A model generated the notes under the pieces. It was not told the origin of the DNA. It saw only the letters and a program-made list of their open reading frames with translations, and ran no database searches. A program made the position numbers and the translations under genes. A stretch of DNA of 64,000 nucleotides from Mucilaginibacter galii (lineage in GTDB: Bacteria; Bacteroidota; Bacteroidia; Sphingobacteriales; Sphingobacteriaceae): assembly GCF_014635825.1 (NCBI RefSeq), contig NZ_BMDO01000014.1:1-64000 (forward strand). Reading direction: 5' to 3'. Of the stretch, positions 42,478 to 51,096 are shown one piece after another. Each line of letters starts with the position of its first letter. The stretch's first letter is position 1.

Positions 42478-43485
42478 CTAAAACAACTGAATGATGGAGA
42501 ATACGGCAGCCGCTACTAAGGCCGAAATAGGAATAGTAATGATCCAGGCCCAAACCAGGTTGATAGTTACACCCCAACGTACAGCCGAAACCCGTTTGGT
42601 TAAACCAACTCCAATAATAGAACCGGTAATAGTGTGCGTTGTTGATACAGGGATACCTAAACGCTCGGTCATGAACAGGGTAATAGCACCTGCAGTTTCG
42701 GCACTTACACCTTCAAGCGGGGTAACCTTGGTAATTTTGCTACCCATGGTTTTCACAATTTTCCAACCGCCGCTCATGGTACCTGCTGCAATAGCGCTGT
42801 AACAAGCCAGCGGAATCCAATCGGGCATGTGCTGGCCTTGTTGAATAACGTTTTCTGCAACCAGCGCAACATAAATAATACCCATTACCTTTTGCGCATC
42901 GTTACCACCGTGGGCAAAACTTAACGCCGCCGATGATACCAGCTGAACCGCTTTAAACCAACGTTCGGCAACAGCCGGACGAGAATTTTTGAACAGGTGT
43001 AAAATGATGATGGTAATTACATAAGCTATAACCAAACCAATAAGCGGGGCCAGTACAATGTAAGCAGCAATCCGCAATATCTCGTGGGTATTAACTGCCG
43101 TAAGCGGGTTAACGCCCATAAAAATAGCGTTGGTCATACCCGCGCCGGCAAAGCCACCAATTAAGGTATGCGATGAACTGGATGGAATACCAAACCACCA
43201 GGTTACCAAGTTCCAGGCTATGGCGGCTATTAAGCCGGCCATTACCACATGCATGGTAATAAAATTTTCATGCACGGTTTTGGCTACCGTGTTGGCTACC
43301 TTATGATCTTTAATTAAAAAGAAGGCTAAAAAGTTAAAAGCAGCAGCCCAAAGCACCGCCTGAAAAGGCGTTAACACTTTGGTAGATACCACGGTGGCAA
43401 TAGAGTTTGCCGCATCGTGAAATCCGTTTATAAAATCGAATATAAGTGCTAAAAGAACTACAACTACGAGTAGGGAAGTAACCAT
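42478..43485 (-). CDS. pitA: inorganic phosphate transporter, Pit family
   Basis: A 335-residue polytopic transporter with the PiT signature repeated: FDFINGFHDAANSIATVV near the N-terminus and SFAHGGNDAQKVMG in the second half. It moves phosphate with protons or sodium, probably as a metal-phosphate complex. The gene follows a DUF47 (Pit accessory) gene by 21 bases and a histidine kinase gene before that, all on the minus strand. Confidence 0.92.
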   Translation of the reverse strand: MVTSLLVVVVLLALIFDFINGFHDAANSIATVVSTKVLTPFQAVLWAAAFNFLAFFLIKDHKVANTVAKTVHENFITMHVVMAGLIAAIAWNLVTWWFGIPSSSSHTLIGGFAGAGMTNAIFMGVNPLTAVNTHEILRIAAYIVLAPLIGLVIAYVITIIILHLFKNSRPAVAERWFKAVQLVSSAALSFAHGGNDAQKVMGIIYVALVAENVIQQGQHMPDWIPLACYSAIAAGTMSGGWKIVKTMGSKITKVTPLEGVSAETAGAITLFMTERLGIPVSTTHTITGSIIGVGLTKRVSAVRWGVTINLVWAWIITIPISALVAAAVFSIIQLF

Positions 43486-43506
43486 GTAAGTAAAGGGTTA
43501 AAACAA

Positions 43507-44157
43507 TTAGGCGTTTTTAACTAAAATTGATTCCATTACATTGGCTGCATCCTCGCACTTATCGGTTGCTGTTTCCAGCGCAGCTAAAATCTCTTTGTAT
43601 TTAATTAAGCGCAGGGCATCTTTTTCATACAGGAAAAGGTCGGCAACGGCACGGTCAAAAACGTAATCGGCCTGGTTTTCCACACTGTTAATGCGAATGC
43701 ATGAATCGGCAATGTTGCGTACGTTTTTCAGATCTTTAAGCTCGCGCACTGCCTTTTCAAGGTCTATACTGCCTTGCAAGGTAAGTTCCGATAGTTTTAA
43801 GATAGGCTCGGTGTACTCTTCGATGTTATACAACAGCATACGGTTGGCCGAACCCTGTATATAATCGGCCACGTCATCAATGGCAGTTGCCAGCGCATGA
43901 ATGTCTTCGCGGTCGAAAGGGGTAATAAAGTTCTTGCCTAATTCCAGGTAAATTTGATGGGTTAGCTCGTCACCACGGTTTTCCAGTTTGTCAATTTGCT
44001 TAAACTGATCCTGACGGGTAGCCGGGTTGTTAGAGTTTACAGCTTCAACCAAAACGGTAGCCATAGCTACTACGTTACTGGCAGCCTGCTCAAACAAAGG
44101 AAAAAACACCTTTTTATCCTTGGGTACAAAATACTGGAATATGCTGTTTAATGACAT
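43507..44157 (-). CDS. DUF47/PhoU-like Pit accessory protein
   Basis: A 216-residue helical protein of PF01865, which has a PhoU-like fold and is often found with Pit transporters (here 21 bases before pitA). Visible patterns are ENRGDELTHQIYLELGKNF, EDIHALATAIDDVADYIQGS and ENQADYVFDRAV. It probably regulates transport or stabilises the transporter. TACCTTTG on the minus strand (44185-44178) is a fair -7 box, 20 bases before the start. Confidence 0.88.
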   Translation of the reverse strand: MSLNSIFQYFVPKDKKVFFPLFEQAASNVVAMATVLVEAVNSNNPATRQDQFKQIDKLENRGDELTHQIYLELGKNFITPFDREDIHALATAIDDVADYIQGSANRMLLYNIEEYTEPILKLSELTLQGSIDLEKAVRELKDLKNVRNIADSCIRINSVENQADYVFDRAVADLFLYEKDALRLIKYKEILAALETATDKCEDAANVMESILVKNA

Positions 44158-44208
44158 TGCTAATTCAATAGTTTTTGCAAAGGTACACCTTGCAATGTTA
44201 AGTTAATG

Positions 44209-45270
44209 TTAACTCTTTAACGCTGGTATCACCTGAAAAGGAGATTGTTTTACGCGTTGCAGGGTAAAGCCAAAAGTTGAGCCTACGCCCTCGGTACTGC
44301 GCACATTAATCGTTTGCTCATGTGCTTCTATAATATGTTTAACAATGGCTAGGCCCAGCCCCGAACCACCAATATCGCGCGAGCGGTGACTATCTATCCT
44401 GTAAAAGCGTTCAAACAGGCGGGGCAGACATTTTTCGTTGATGCCCGATCCATCATCAGTTACTTCTACTAACACCTGGTCGTGCAGTTCAAACAAACTT
44501 ACGGAGGTACTGCCACCCTGTTTGCCGTATTTTAGCGAGTTATCAATAAGGTTGATCATTACCTGGCATATTTTATCCCTATCAGCGGTAACCATCAACG
44601 CGTCATCATACTTCTGTTTAAAAATAAGCTTAATTTGGTGCTGACTGGCTTTGAGCTCCATTTGCTCAAATATTTCCTTAACCAGATCGTTGATCTTAAA
44701 CTTGGTGAAGTTGATAGGAATCTCGCCCGACTCGAGCTTGGCTATCTCGTCCAGGTCTTTGATAAGATAACTCAGGCGGTCTACATTACGTTCAGCCTTT
44801 TTCAAAAACTTCATGGCCATTTCCGTATCTTCAAACTCATCATCTACAATGGCATCAATATAACCCTGTATGGCAAACAGCGGGGTTTTAAACTCGTGCG
44901 ATATGTTGGATAAAAACTCGCGCCTGAATTTTTCCTGGCTGCGCAGCTGCTCAATTTCGGTTTTCTTTTCTCGCGCCCAGGCTTTAACTTCCTGCTCCAC
45001 ATCGCCAATTGGGTCGGTACTGGTCGATTCGCCCAGGGCATCTCGCAAATCGCGGCCCAGTTTCAGGTTATGAATGAGTTTATAAATGAGTTTAATTTTG
45101 GAGTAAACGTATTTTTCGATGAGGTAATAAAAAACCACATAACTCGTAATAAAGCTAATGGTGAAGGTAACCACCAGGTCGAACCACTTATGCTGAAAAT
45201 AGTAATTTACAATTGACAGCGTTATTGCCACCGCCAATGCGTTGATGAATACCAATACACTGAGTTTCAT
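44209..45270 (-). CDS. sensor histidine kinase (PhoR-like)
   Basis: A 353-residue kinase with two membrane helices (about 2-24 and 32-57) and almost no periplasmic loop, then HisKA (H in NISHEFKTPLFAIQGY) and HATPase_c (N box MINLIDNSLKYG, G1 TDDGSGI, G2 GGSGLGLAIV). The near-absence of a sensor loop fits PhoR-type signalling through the membrane or a partner such as PhoU/DUF47. It precedes the DUF47-pitA genes by 51 bases on the same strand. No response regulator gene lies beside it. Confidence 0.88.
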   Translation of the reverse strand: MKLSVLVFINALAVAITLSIVNYYFQHKWFDLVVTFTISFITSYVVFYYLIEKYVYSKIKLIYKLIHNLKLGRDLRDALGESTSTDPIGDVEQEVKAWAREKKTEIEQLRSQEKFRREFLSNISHEFKTPLFAIQGYIDAIVDDEFEDTEMAMKFLKKAERNVDRLSYLIKDLDEIAKLESGEIPINFTKFKINDLVKEIFEQMELKASQHQIKLIFKQKYDDALMVTADRDKICQVMINLIDNSLKYGKQGGSTSVSLFELHDQVLVEVTDDGSGINEKCLPRLFERFYRIDSHRSRDIGGSGLGLAIVKHIIEAHEQTINVRSTEGVGSTFGFTLQRVKQSPFQVIPALKS

Positions 45271-45414
45271 AACGTAAAGTTAGGGTTTATTAAAGTGGAA
45301 AATGAAGTGCTTTAGTTAAGATAATAAACTTTACTCCCTGTGTGTTTAAAAACCAGTACTTCAAAAATATAGGGGCACGGTTTCATCAATAAACGTTGCT
45401 CCTATAACCCAATA

Positions 45415-46589
45415 TTACAAATTACTTTTAATCAACTCATGCAGCTTATCGTTGTCAAAGTCATCTGCGTAAATGATCTTCCCGGTTTTGTCTACCAATA
45501 TAACTGTTGGAAATGAGAAGATACAGTAAGCTTTATCCACTTTATCGTTTCCGTACAAGAGTTCGTATTCCGGCTTATGCTTGTTTTAAACACCGCAATC
45601 ATCTCCTTATAATCTTCCATGTTTATAGCCAGTATCTTAAACTTATTGTTAGGGTATTGCTGCTGCATGGCGTTGAGTTTATGTACAGCACCTATACAAT
45701 AGCTACAGTTTTTTATCCAAAATTCCAGTAACACCAGTTTGCCTCTATACTGGCTCAGGTTTACCGCAGCATTGTTTTCTGCACTGGTTAATTGCCAGTC
45801 GGGCGCTGGTATATTGGCTTTGATCAGTTCATGCTTCCCCTCTGTAGCAAGGGCATAATCTTTCAGGTAATTAGAAGAATACCACGAGGTTTCGGCCGGA
45901 GGCTGCGTTTTGGTGGTGGCGTTTACAAAATCGGTACGGTTTAAATCGTTGTTAATGGTATTGGTTTGCAGCACGGTTACCGGCAGGTTGGTGGCCGGAT
46001 CAACCAGTATTTTATATACAAAGGTGCGCTGAATGGTTACCGGGCTGTAACCGGTGCCTAAATAAGTTAACAACTTATTGGGTAACACAAACTTTAGGTT
46101 ATAATACCTTTTACCGCTAACCAAGGTGTCAGTTACGGTTTTAACAATGCTGTTATCGGCCATAACCATGGGTAGCGCATTTCGCAAGGTAACCATCGAA
46201 TGGTATATCCATGAATTACCCTCAAAGCTTGCAGGAGTAAGGTTACGTTTAATGCGGAGAGTTTTATCTTCTAAATTGTTACTAAAGATTTCAGATCCAT
46301 TAAAGGTGGTAAACTCTCCGTTGTGCGAGTATTGGTACCTGAAACCAACCAACTGGGCATCGGTGATGAAATCCAAATACATTTGTCCTTCGATTTTAGA
46401 TAGGTACCCTTCGGATGGATAATTGAACTCCCTGCGGTAAGTATATTGAATGGTTTTCAAACTGTTTAAAGCCTTAGATACTTTATTGTATACAGCCAGA
46501 CCATCATTTGCGCCGGGCATTGTGCTGCCTGTAAGCGCAATAAGGCATAAGCTTAATAAGGGGAATGCTTTGGGTAGATTTATTTTCAT
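45415..46589 (-). pseudogene. exported TlpA-like thioredoxin-fold protein, frameshifted
   Basis: The frame from 46589 encodes a signal peptide, a lipoprotein-carrier-like region (about 30-250) and the start of a TlpA/thioredoxin domain with CSYC (LLEFWIKNCSYCIGAV), then stops early at 45492. In the neighbouring frame the remaining thioredoxin fold continues: KHKPEYELLYGNDKVDKAY, the cis-Pro loop FSFPTVILVDKTGK, and a final helix LHELIKSNL, stop at 45415-45417. One base missing in the T4 run at 45584-45587 (A4 for A5 on the coding strand) explains it. The restored protein would be about 391 residues. It is either a recent pseudogene or an assembly error. Confidence 0.75.
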
Positions 46590-46719
46590 GTTAAAAGGTT
46601 CTGTTTAGATATGACAGAGAGCAATGCCTTGCGTTGCACAATTTACCATAAAAAACAAACTTGCCACGCCACTAACCGCATGTAAAGCCTAATTTTAACA
46701 ACTATTAATAAAGATAATA

Positions 46720-47466
46720 ATGAACACTTACCTCATAACCGGCGCGGGCAGCGGCATAGGCCGGGCCATGGCGCAAAACCTGGCATTGGCCGGGCACCAA
46801 TGCATTTTGCTGGGCCGCAGCCAAGCCTCATTAAACGAAACTCTTGAAAGCCTGCAAGGTAAAGGGCATAAGATAATTGTTGCTGATGTAAGGAATATAA
46901 CAAGCCTGCAACAAGCTGCGACTCAATTAGACGATGTAACCATCAATGGCTTGTTAGCCAACGCCGGTATTGGCGGCGAAAATTACTGGGGCGATGAAGA
47001 CCGCTGGGACGACATTATGGGCACCAACTTAACCGGCACCTACAACTTCGTGAATACCTTTTTACCGCATTTGCGTAAAACGGCCGGGACTAAACATATC
47101 ATTATCACCTCATCGGTGCTGGCGCGGTTGGGCGTGGCTAATTACTCAGCTTACTGTGCCTCTAAAGCAGGGTTGCTGGGTTTAATGCGCTCGTGGGCCG
47201 TACAGTTTGCACCCGAGGAAATACTGGTGAACGCCATTTGCCCCGGCTGGGTAGATACCGAAATGTCGCAGCAGGGCTTGCAGGGCATTTCCGATGGTAT
47301 AGGCATCACCAAAGATGAGTTCTACCATATAGCCATGCAAAGCGTACCACTAAGGCGCATGAGTCAACCCGACGAGATTGCCGCGTTGACGGCCTACCTG
47401 CTGAACCAACGCAGCATAACCGGGCAAACCCTTGATATTAATGGCGGTGCGGTGATGAACAGCTAA
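46720..47466 (+). CDS. short-chain dehydrogenase/reductase (classical SDR)
   Basis: A 248-residue classical SDR. TGAGSGIGRAMA is the cofactor loop, ANAGIGGENYWG the NAG region, ITSSVLARLGVANYSAYCASK the Ser and YxxxK active site (SAYCASK), and NAICPGWVDTEM and SITGQTLDINGGAVMNS the C-terminal blocks. It reduces or oxidises an unknown carbonyl or alcohol; FabG-like activity is possible. Its stop is immediately followed by the stop of the convergent GHL10 gene. Confidence 0.85.
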   Translation: MNTYLITGAGSGIGRAMAQNLALAGHQCILLGRSQASLNETLESLQGKGHKIIVADVRNITSLQQAATQLDDVTINGLLANAGIGGENYWGDEDRWDDIMGTNLTGTYNFVNTFLPHLRKTAGTKHIIITSSVLARLGVANYSAYCASKAGLLGLMRSWAVQFAPEEILVNAICPGWVDTEMSQQGLQGISDGIGITKDEFYHIAMQSVPLRRMSQPDEIAALTAYLLNQRSITGQTLDINGGAVMNS

Positions 47467-49011
47467 CTACCGGTAAGCAGCAGTAACCATTACCGGGTCG
47501 CTTTCGTTTTTAAGCCGGTCTATAGCGGTAACAAAGTATACGTAGTTCTTACCCTTTTCGGCTGTAAGATCTTCGGCTATGGTAGTGGTATTGTATTGAA
47601 TACGGATAATGTGCGATGGATCGGCCAGGTCCACCTTTTCGCCATAGTAAAAGCGATAAATTACATAACCGTACACCGGTTCTTTATCCCTGGCTAATAG
47701 GGGCACCTGCCAGTTAAGCACCACAGCCCTATCATTTTTGCCGGCTGTTAATAAGCGCGGCGCATTGGGTGCTACCGAATCGCGCCAAAGCATTACGGGC
47801 GGCAAAGCAGGTGATTTATAATAATGCGTACGTAACGAGTCGTTCAATCCGCCATAATTACGCCTTAATGATGCCGAACTAAAGTATACGCTGCCCTGTA
47901 TGCGCGGGTTATTGCGTAGGTAACGTATTTGGGCCGGTATTTGGTCAGGGTTTTTAAAAGCAGTATTGCGCGGTTCGCCTATGCGGTAAGCGGCCTGGCC
48001 CACGTATAAATGGCGGTTAAAAGTATTATCGCTCCACCAGTCGGTCAGTTTTTCAAAGGCAGCAGCCCGGTTGCCAAAGTGCCAGTAAATTTGGGGGTTA
48101 ATGTAATCTACCCAACCTTCTTTTACCCACTTACGGGTATCGGCAAATTGCTCGTAGTAAGAAGAACCACCATTGGTAGCCGAACCCTCAGGGTCCTGGC
48201 TGGCATTTTTCCATATCCCAAACGGACTAATGCCAAACTTCATGTGCGGCTTGTACTTATGTATACTATCGGTAAGCATGTGGATGAGCGTATCTACGTT
48301 ATTGCGGCGCCAGTCGCGTATATCGGCATACTTACTGCTGCCGTATTGCTCAAAGGTGGCCTGGTCGTTTATACGCTGCCCGGCAATGGGGTAAGGGTAA
48401 AAGTAATCGTCCATGTGTATACCGTCTACATCGTAGTTCTTCACTACATCCAGTATCACCTGTATAATATATTCGCGTACATCGGGCAAGCCGGGGTTAA
48501 AAAGCTTGCGGCCGCCGTAGGTAAAAAACCAGTCGGGGTGTAAACGGGTAACGTGCTGCGCGCTCACGCTGTTAGGGTTGGCATCCATAGTGGCCCGGTA
48601 TGGGTTAAACCAGGCATGCAGTTCCATGCTGCGTTTGTGGGCTTCGGTAACGGCCAGCTCAAGGGGGTCGTAAAAGGGTTCGGGGGCACGGCCCTGTACG
48701 CCGTTGAGCCATTTTGACCAGGGCTCGCGGCCTTTAGCGTAAAACGCATCGGCGGCAGGCCTTACCTGGAACATGATGGCGTTAATGCCGGCCTGCGCAT
48801 GAAAGTTAAGAATGTTAATAAGATCGCTTTTTTGCTTTTCGGTACCGGGGCGGGGTTCGCTGGGCCAGTCTATATTGGTTACCGTGGCTACCCAAACACC
48901 CCTGAATTCGCGCTTAGAAGTACGGTTAATTTGCTTTATGGTATCGGTTTGAGCCAGTAATTGTAAACAAGTAAGCCATGCGGCTATCATTAACACTAAT
49001 CTTTTATTCAT
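47467..49011 (-). CDS. family 10 glycosyl hydrolase-like (GHL10/DUF187) exported protein
   Basis: A 514-residue protein from the ATG at 49011, the start that fits a signal peptide (NKRLVLMIAAWLTCLQLLAQ); a longer frame from 49050 gives a poorer N-terminus. The GHL10 domain begins FRGVWVATVTNIDWPSEP and includes MFQVRPAADAFY, DGIHMDDYFYPYP and DYINPQIYW; a C-terminal fibronectin-III-like region (about 420-510) follows. Family members are predicted to act on peptidoglycan or other glycans, with little direct evidence. The stop abuts the SDR stop. Confidence 0.85.
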   Translation of the reverse strand: MNKRLVLMIAAWLTCLQLLAQTDTIKQINRTSKREFRGVWVATVTNIDWPSEPRPGTEKQKSDLINILNFHAQAGINAIMFQVRPAADAFYAKGREPWSKWLNGVQGRAPEPFYDPLELAVTEAHKRSMELHAWFNPYRATMDANPNSVSAQHVTRLHPDWFFTYGGRKLFNPGLPDVREYIIQVILDVVKNYDVDGIHMDDYFYPYPIAGQRINDQATFEQYGSSKYADIRDWRRNNVDTLIHMLTDSIHKYKPHMKFGISPFGIWKNASQDPEGSATNGGSSYYEQFADTRKWVKEGWVDYINPQIYWHFGNRAAAFEKLTDWWSDNTFNRHLYVGQAAYRIGEPRNTAFKNPDQIPAQIRYLRNNPRIQGSVYFSSASLRRNYGGLNDSLRTHYYKSPALPPVMLWRDSVAPNAPRLLTAGKNDRAVVLNWQVPLLARDKEPVYGYVIYRFYYGEKVDLADPSHIIRIQYNTTTIAEDLTAEKGKNYVYFVTAIDRLKNESDPVMVTAAYR

Positions 49012-49365
49012 ATGCAGCAAAGCCCTCATTTTAAGCGGGCAAAGATACATAACTCCGTTTTAGCGGTTTTAGTTTATGATAAATTATGAACAGGTTTTTG
49101 GCTTTTAGGCTTATTGTAATTATTTTTAGCGCGGTTGTTTCATAGCCTACCCCATAGCTTTTACACTACAAGTAACTGATTATCAGTTTTTATTTGTACA
49201 ATAGCTGTTGGTATAAGCGTTAAAATAACTCTTTATTACAGGTTAGTTTCGGCCGTTTTAAGAACGGCCGGCAATCAAATTAAAAAATGTTATGGCCTGT
49301 AATATCAGTTTTGCGGCAACCATCGTTATAAATGGGTGCGGGGATTTATATAATAATTTTACTAC
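49012..49365. other. intergenic region with CGGCCGTT hairpin
   Basis: These 354 bases between divergent genes hold no reading frame I believe. A perfect hairpin CGGCCGTT/AACGGCCG lies at 49250-49257/49263-49270. No TAnnTTTG box stands before the ATG at 49366; a TATAATAATTTTA stretch at about 49345 is the nearest candidate. Confidence 0.4.
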
Positions 49366-50280
49366 ATGGAAAACAGATCTGAACAACCCTCTAAAAAGAA
49401 TTCGAACGTAATATACTTCCTCATTGCGGTAGTAGTAGCTTTGTTGGGTACCGATGTGTATTTATACATGCAAAAAAAGAAAGACGTAGCCAAGATCATC
49501 TACCAAAGTGATGATGAGAAGCACCGCCTGCAAACGGAGTTAGACAGCCTGGAAGCGCAAATTGAACAGGTAAACACCGGCAAGGCTAAAATGAGCGCCG
49601 AAATGCAGCAACGTAACGATTCGTTGCAAACCAAGATACAAATGCTGAAACGCGCCTTATCAAAAGGACAGCTTACCGTGGCCGAGTTAAAAAGGGCACA
49701 AGAAGATATTAAACAACTGCGTTACTTTGTAACCAAATACACCGCCGATATTGAAGAGCTTAGGCAACAGAATGCTTCATTAACTACGGAGCGCGATACC
49801 TTGAAAAATCAGGTAGCCACTGTATCTCAAAAAGCTACCACTTTAGAGCAACAAAACCAGGAGCTGAACAGCAAAGTAAAAGTTGCCTCGGCCTTAAAAA
49901 TGGGGGCGGCTACGGTAGTTGCCTACAAAATTAAAGGCAGCGGCAAAGAGGTTGATGTAAACCGTGCCGGTCCTGCTAAAAAGATAAAGGTAAACTTTAC
50001 CATTGCCGGTAACCCGGTAGCCGAAAAAGGAATGCACGACATTTACCTGCGCATTACCGATCCGGCTGGTAATTTGATGGTAATGAACGATAGCGGCGTA
50101 TTTACTGCCGACGATCAGGAGCTGCAGTATACCTACAAAACGTCTATCGATTTTAAGGACGATGGCACTACTTATACCATTGACTGGGTAAACCCCGGCA
50201 AATTTGTAAAAGGCACTTATACCGTATTGCTTTACGCCGATGGTTACACCATGGGTAAAACAGAGTTCTACTTAAAATAG
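49366..50280 (+). CDS. membrane-anchored coiled-coil protein
   Basis: A 304-residue protein with one N-terminal membrane helix (about 14-34, VIYFLIAVVVALLGTDVYLY), a long coiled coil (about 45-175), and a C-terminal globular part (about 185-304, with FTIAGNPVAEKGMHDIYLRI and LLYADGYTMG) that looks like an all-beta domain. The coiled coil and orientation suggest a structural or scaffold role in the periplasm. I do not recognise a named family. A terminator follows directly. Confidence 0.7.
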   Translation: MENRSEQPSKKNSNVIYFLIAVVVALLGTDVYLYMQKKKDVAKIIYQSDDEKHRLQTELDSLEAQIEQVNTGKAKMSAEMQQRNDSLQTKIQMLKRALSKGQLTVAELKRAQEDIKQLRYFVTKYTADIEELRQQNASLTTERDTLKNQVATVSQKATTLEQQNQELNSKVKVASALKMGAATVVAYKIKGSGKEVDVNRAGPAKKIKVNFTIAGNPVAEKGMHDIYLRITDPAGNLMVMNDSGVFTADDQELQYTYKTSIDFKDDGTTYTIDWVNPGKFVKGTYTVLLYADGYTMGKTEFYLK

Positions 50281-50301
50281 AGAAAACTTCAATGTCATTT
50301 C

Positions 50302-50333
50302 ATCCCCGGCCGTGCAAGCAGCCGGGGATTTTT
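50302..50333 (+). terminator. terminator ATCCCCGGC/GCCGGGGAT
   Basis: Nine-base perfect arms at 50302-50310 and 50321-50329, ten-base loop, then TTTTGTTT. It ends the transcript of the coiled-coil protein gene. Confidence 0.85.
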
Positions 50334-50357
50334 GTTTGCAGGAATATCTTGTCCAGT

Positions 50358-50438
50358 TGTCATTTCGAAAACCAATTAGAAAGCCCGTTCAGACTGGATA
50401 CATAGCGAAAAAGATTTCTTACTACCGTTCGAAATGAT
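50358..50438. repeat. degenerate copy of the TGTCATTTCGAA repeat
   Basis: Left arm TGTCATTTCGAAAACC (50358 on), right arm ATTTCTTACTACCGTTCGAA (50414 on), related to 32404-32496. A CCTCTCCCTGGAGGATTTAA element of the CCCTCC family follows at about 50463-50482. Confidence 0.55.
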
Positions 50439-50523
50439 AGGTTACGATTACGCTTGTAAAACCCCTCTCCCTGGAGGATTTAAGAGGGCTTTAAACTGTT
50501 TATACTTACGTTTGTCTTATTGT

Positions 50524-50531
50524 TATATTTG
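50524..50531 (+). promoter_or_regulatory. TATATTTG box before the yceI-T3PKS operon
   Basis: An exact TAnnTTTG, eight bases before the ATG at 50540, again implying a near-leaderless transcript. No good -33 TTTG at the expected distance; TTTG at 50511-50514 is too close. Confidence 0.45.
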
Positions 50532-50539
50532 ATCCATCC

Positions 50540-51073
50540 ATGAAAAAAATTACCTTATTCCTTACAACTCTGATTATTACTGCTCAGGCTTTTGCCCAGG
50601 TTAAACATGCGGTTACCAAATCGGCCGTTACTTACGAGATCAAGAACATGGGTATCAATACCAGCGGTAAGTTCAAAACCCTGGAAGCTAATATTGCTTT
50701 CGACCCTAACAATCTGGCCGCCAGCACCATTGAAGCCATGATTGAGGTAAACAGCATTGACTCTGATAATGCCATGCGCGATAATCACCTCAAGGCCGAA
50801 GACTACTTTGATGCCGAGAAATACCCGAAGATCATCATGAAATCAACCGCTTTTAAAAAGAAGGCAGGTAACAACTATGTTGGAATTTTTAATGTGACTA
50901 TAAAAGGTAAAACAAAAGCCGTTGAAGTCCCTTTTACGTATACAGAGAGTGCTAATGTAGCCTTGTTTAAAGGCAGCTTCAAAATCAACAGGAAAGATTT
51001 TGGCGTGGGCGGCAACAGCATGGTTCTGGCTGATGATGCTACGATTAATCTCGTGGTTGAAACCAGCAAATAA
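50540..51073 (+). CDS. YceI family protein heading a type III PKS operon
   Basis: A 177-residue exported protein: signal peptide (to about residue 19, ITAQAFAQ) and YceI fold with YEIKNMGINTSGKF, DNHLKAEDYFDAEKYPKI, FNVTIKGKTKAVEVPFTYT and FKINRKDFGVGG. It is only 23 bases from the polyketide synthase gene, with no promoter or terminator between, so it is likely co-transcribed. YceI proteins bind long isoprenoid or lipid chains; here a hydrophobic product of the operon is the natural ligand, by inference. It differs from the stand-alone YceI at 19272. Confidence 0.85.
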   Translation: MKKITLFLTTLIITAQAFAQVKHAVTKSAVTYEIKNMGINTSGKFKTLEANIAFDPNNLAASTIEAMIEVNSIDSDNAMRDNHLKAEDYFDAEKYPKIIMKSTAFKKKAGNNYVGIFNVTIKGKTKAVEVPFTYTESANVALFKGSFKINRKDFGVGGNSMVLADDATINLVVETSK

Positions 51074-51096
51074 AACAAAAAAGAGGTAATGGTTTT

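Noticed and set aside
48010..48543. 177-codon plus-strand frame opposite the GHL10 gene
   Set aside because: It lies within a strongly supported GHL10 domain on the other strand and has no recognisable motif; a shadow of codon bias.
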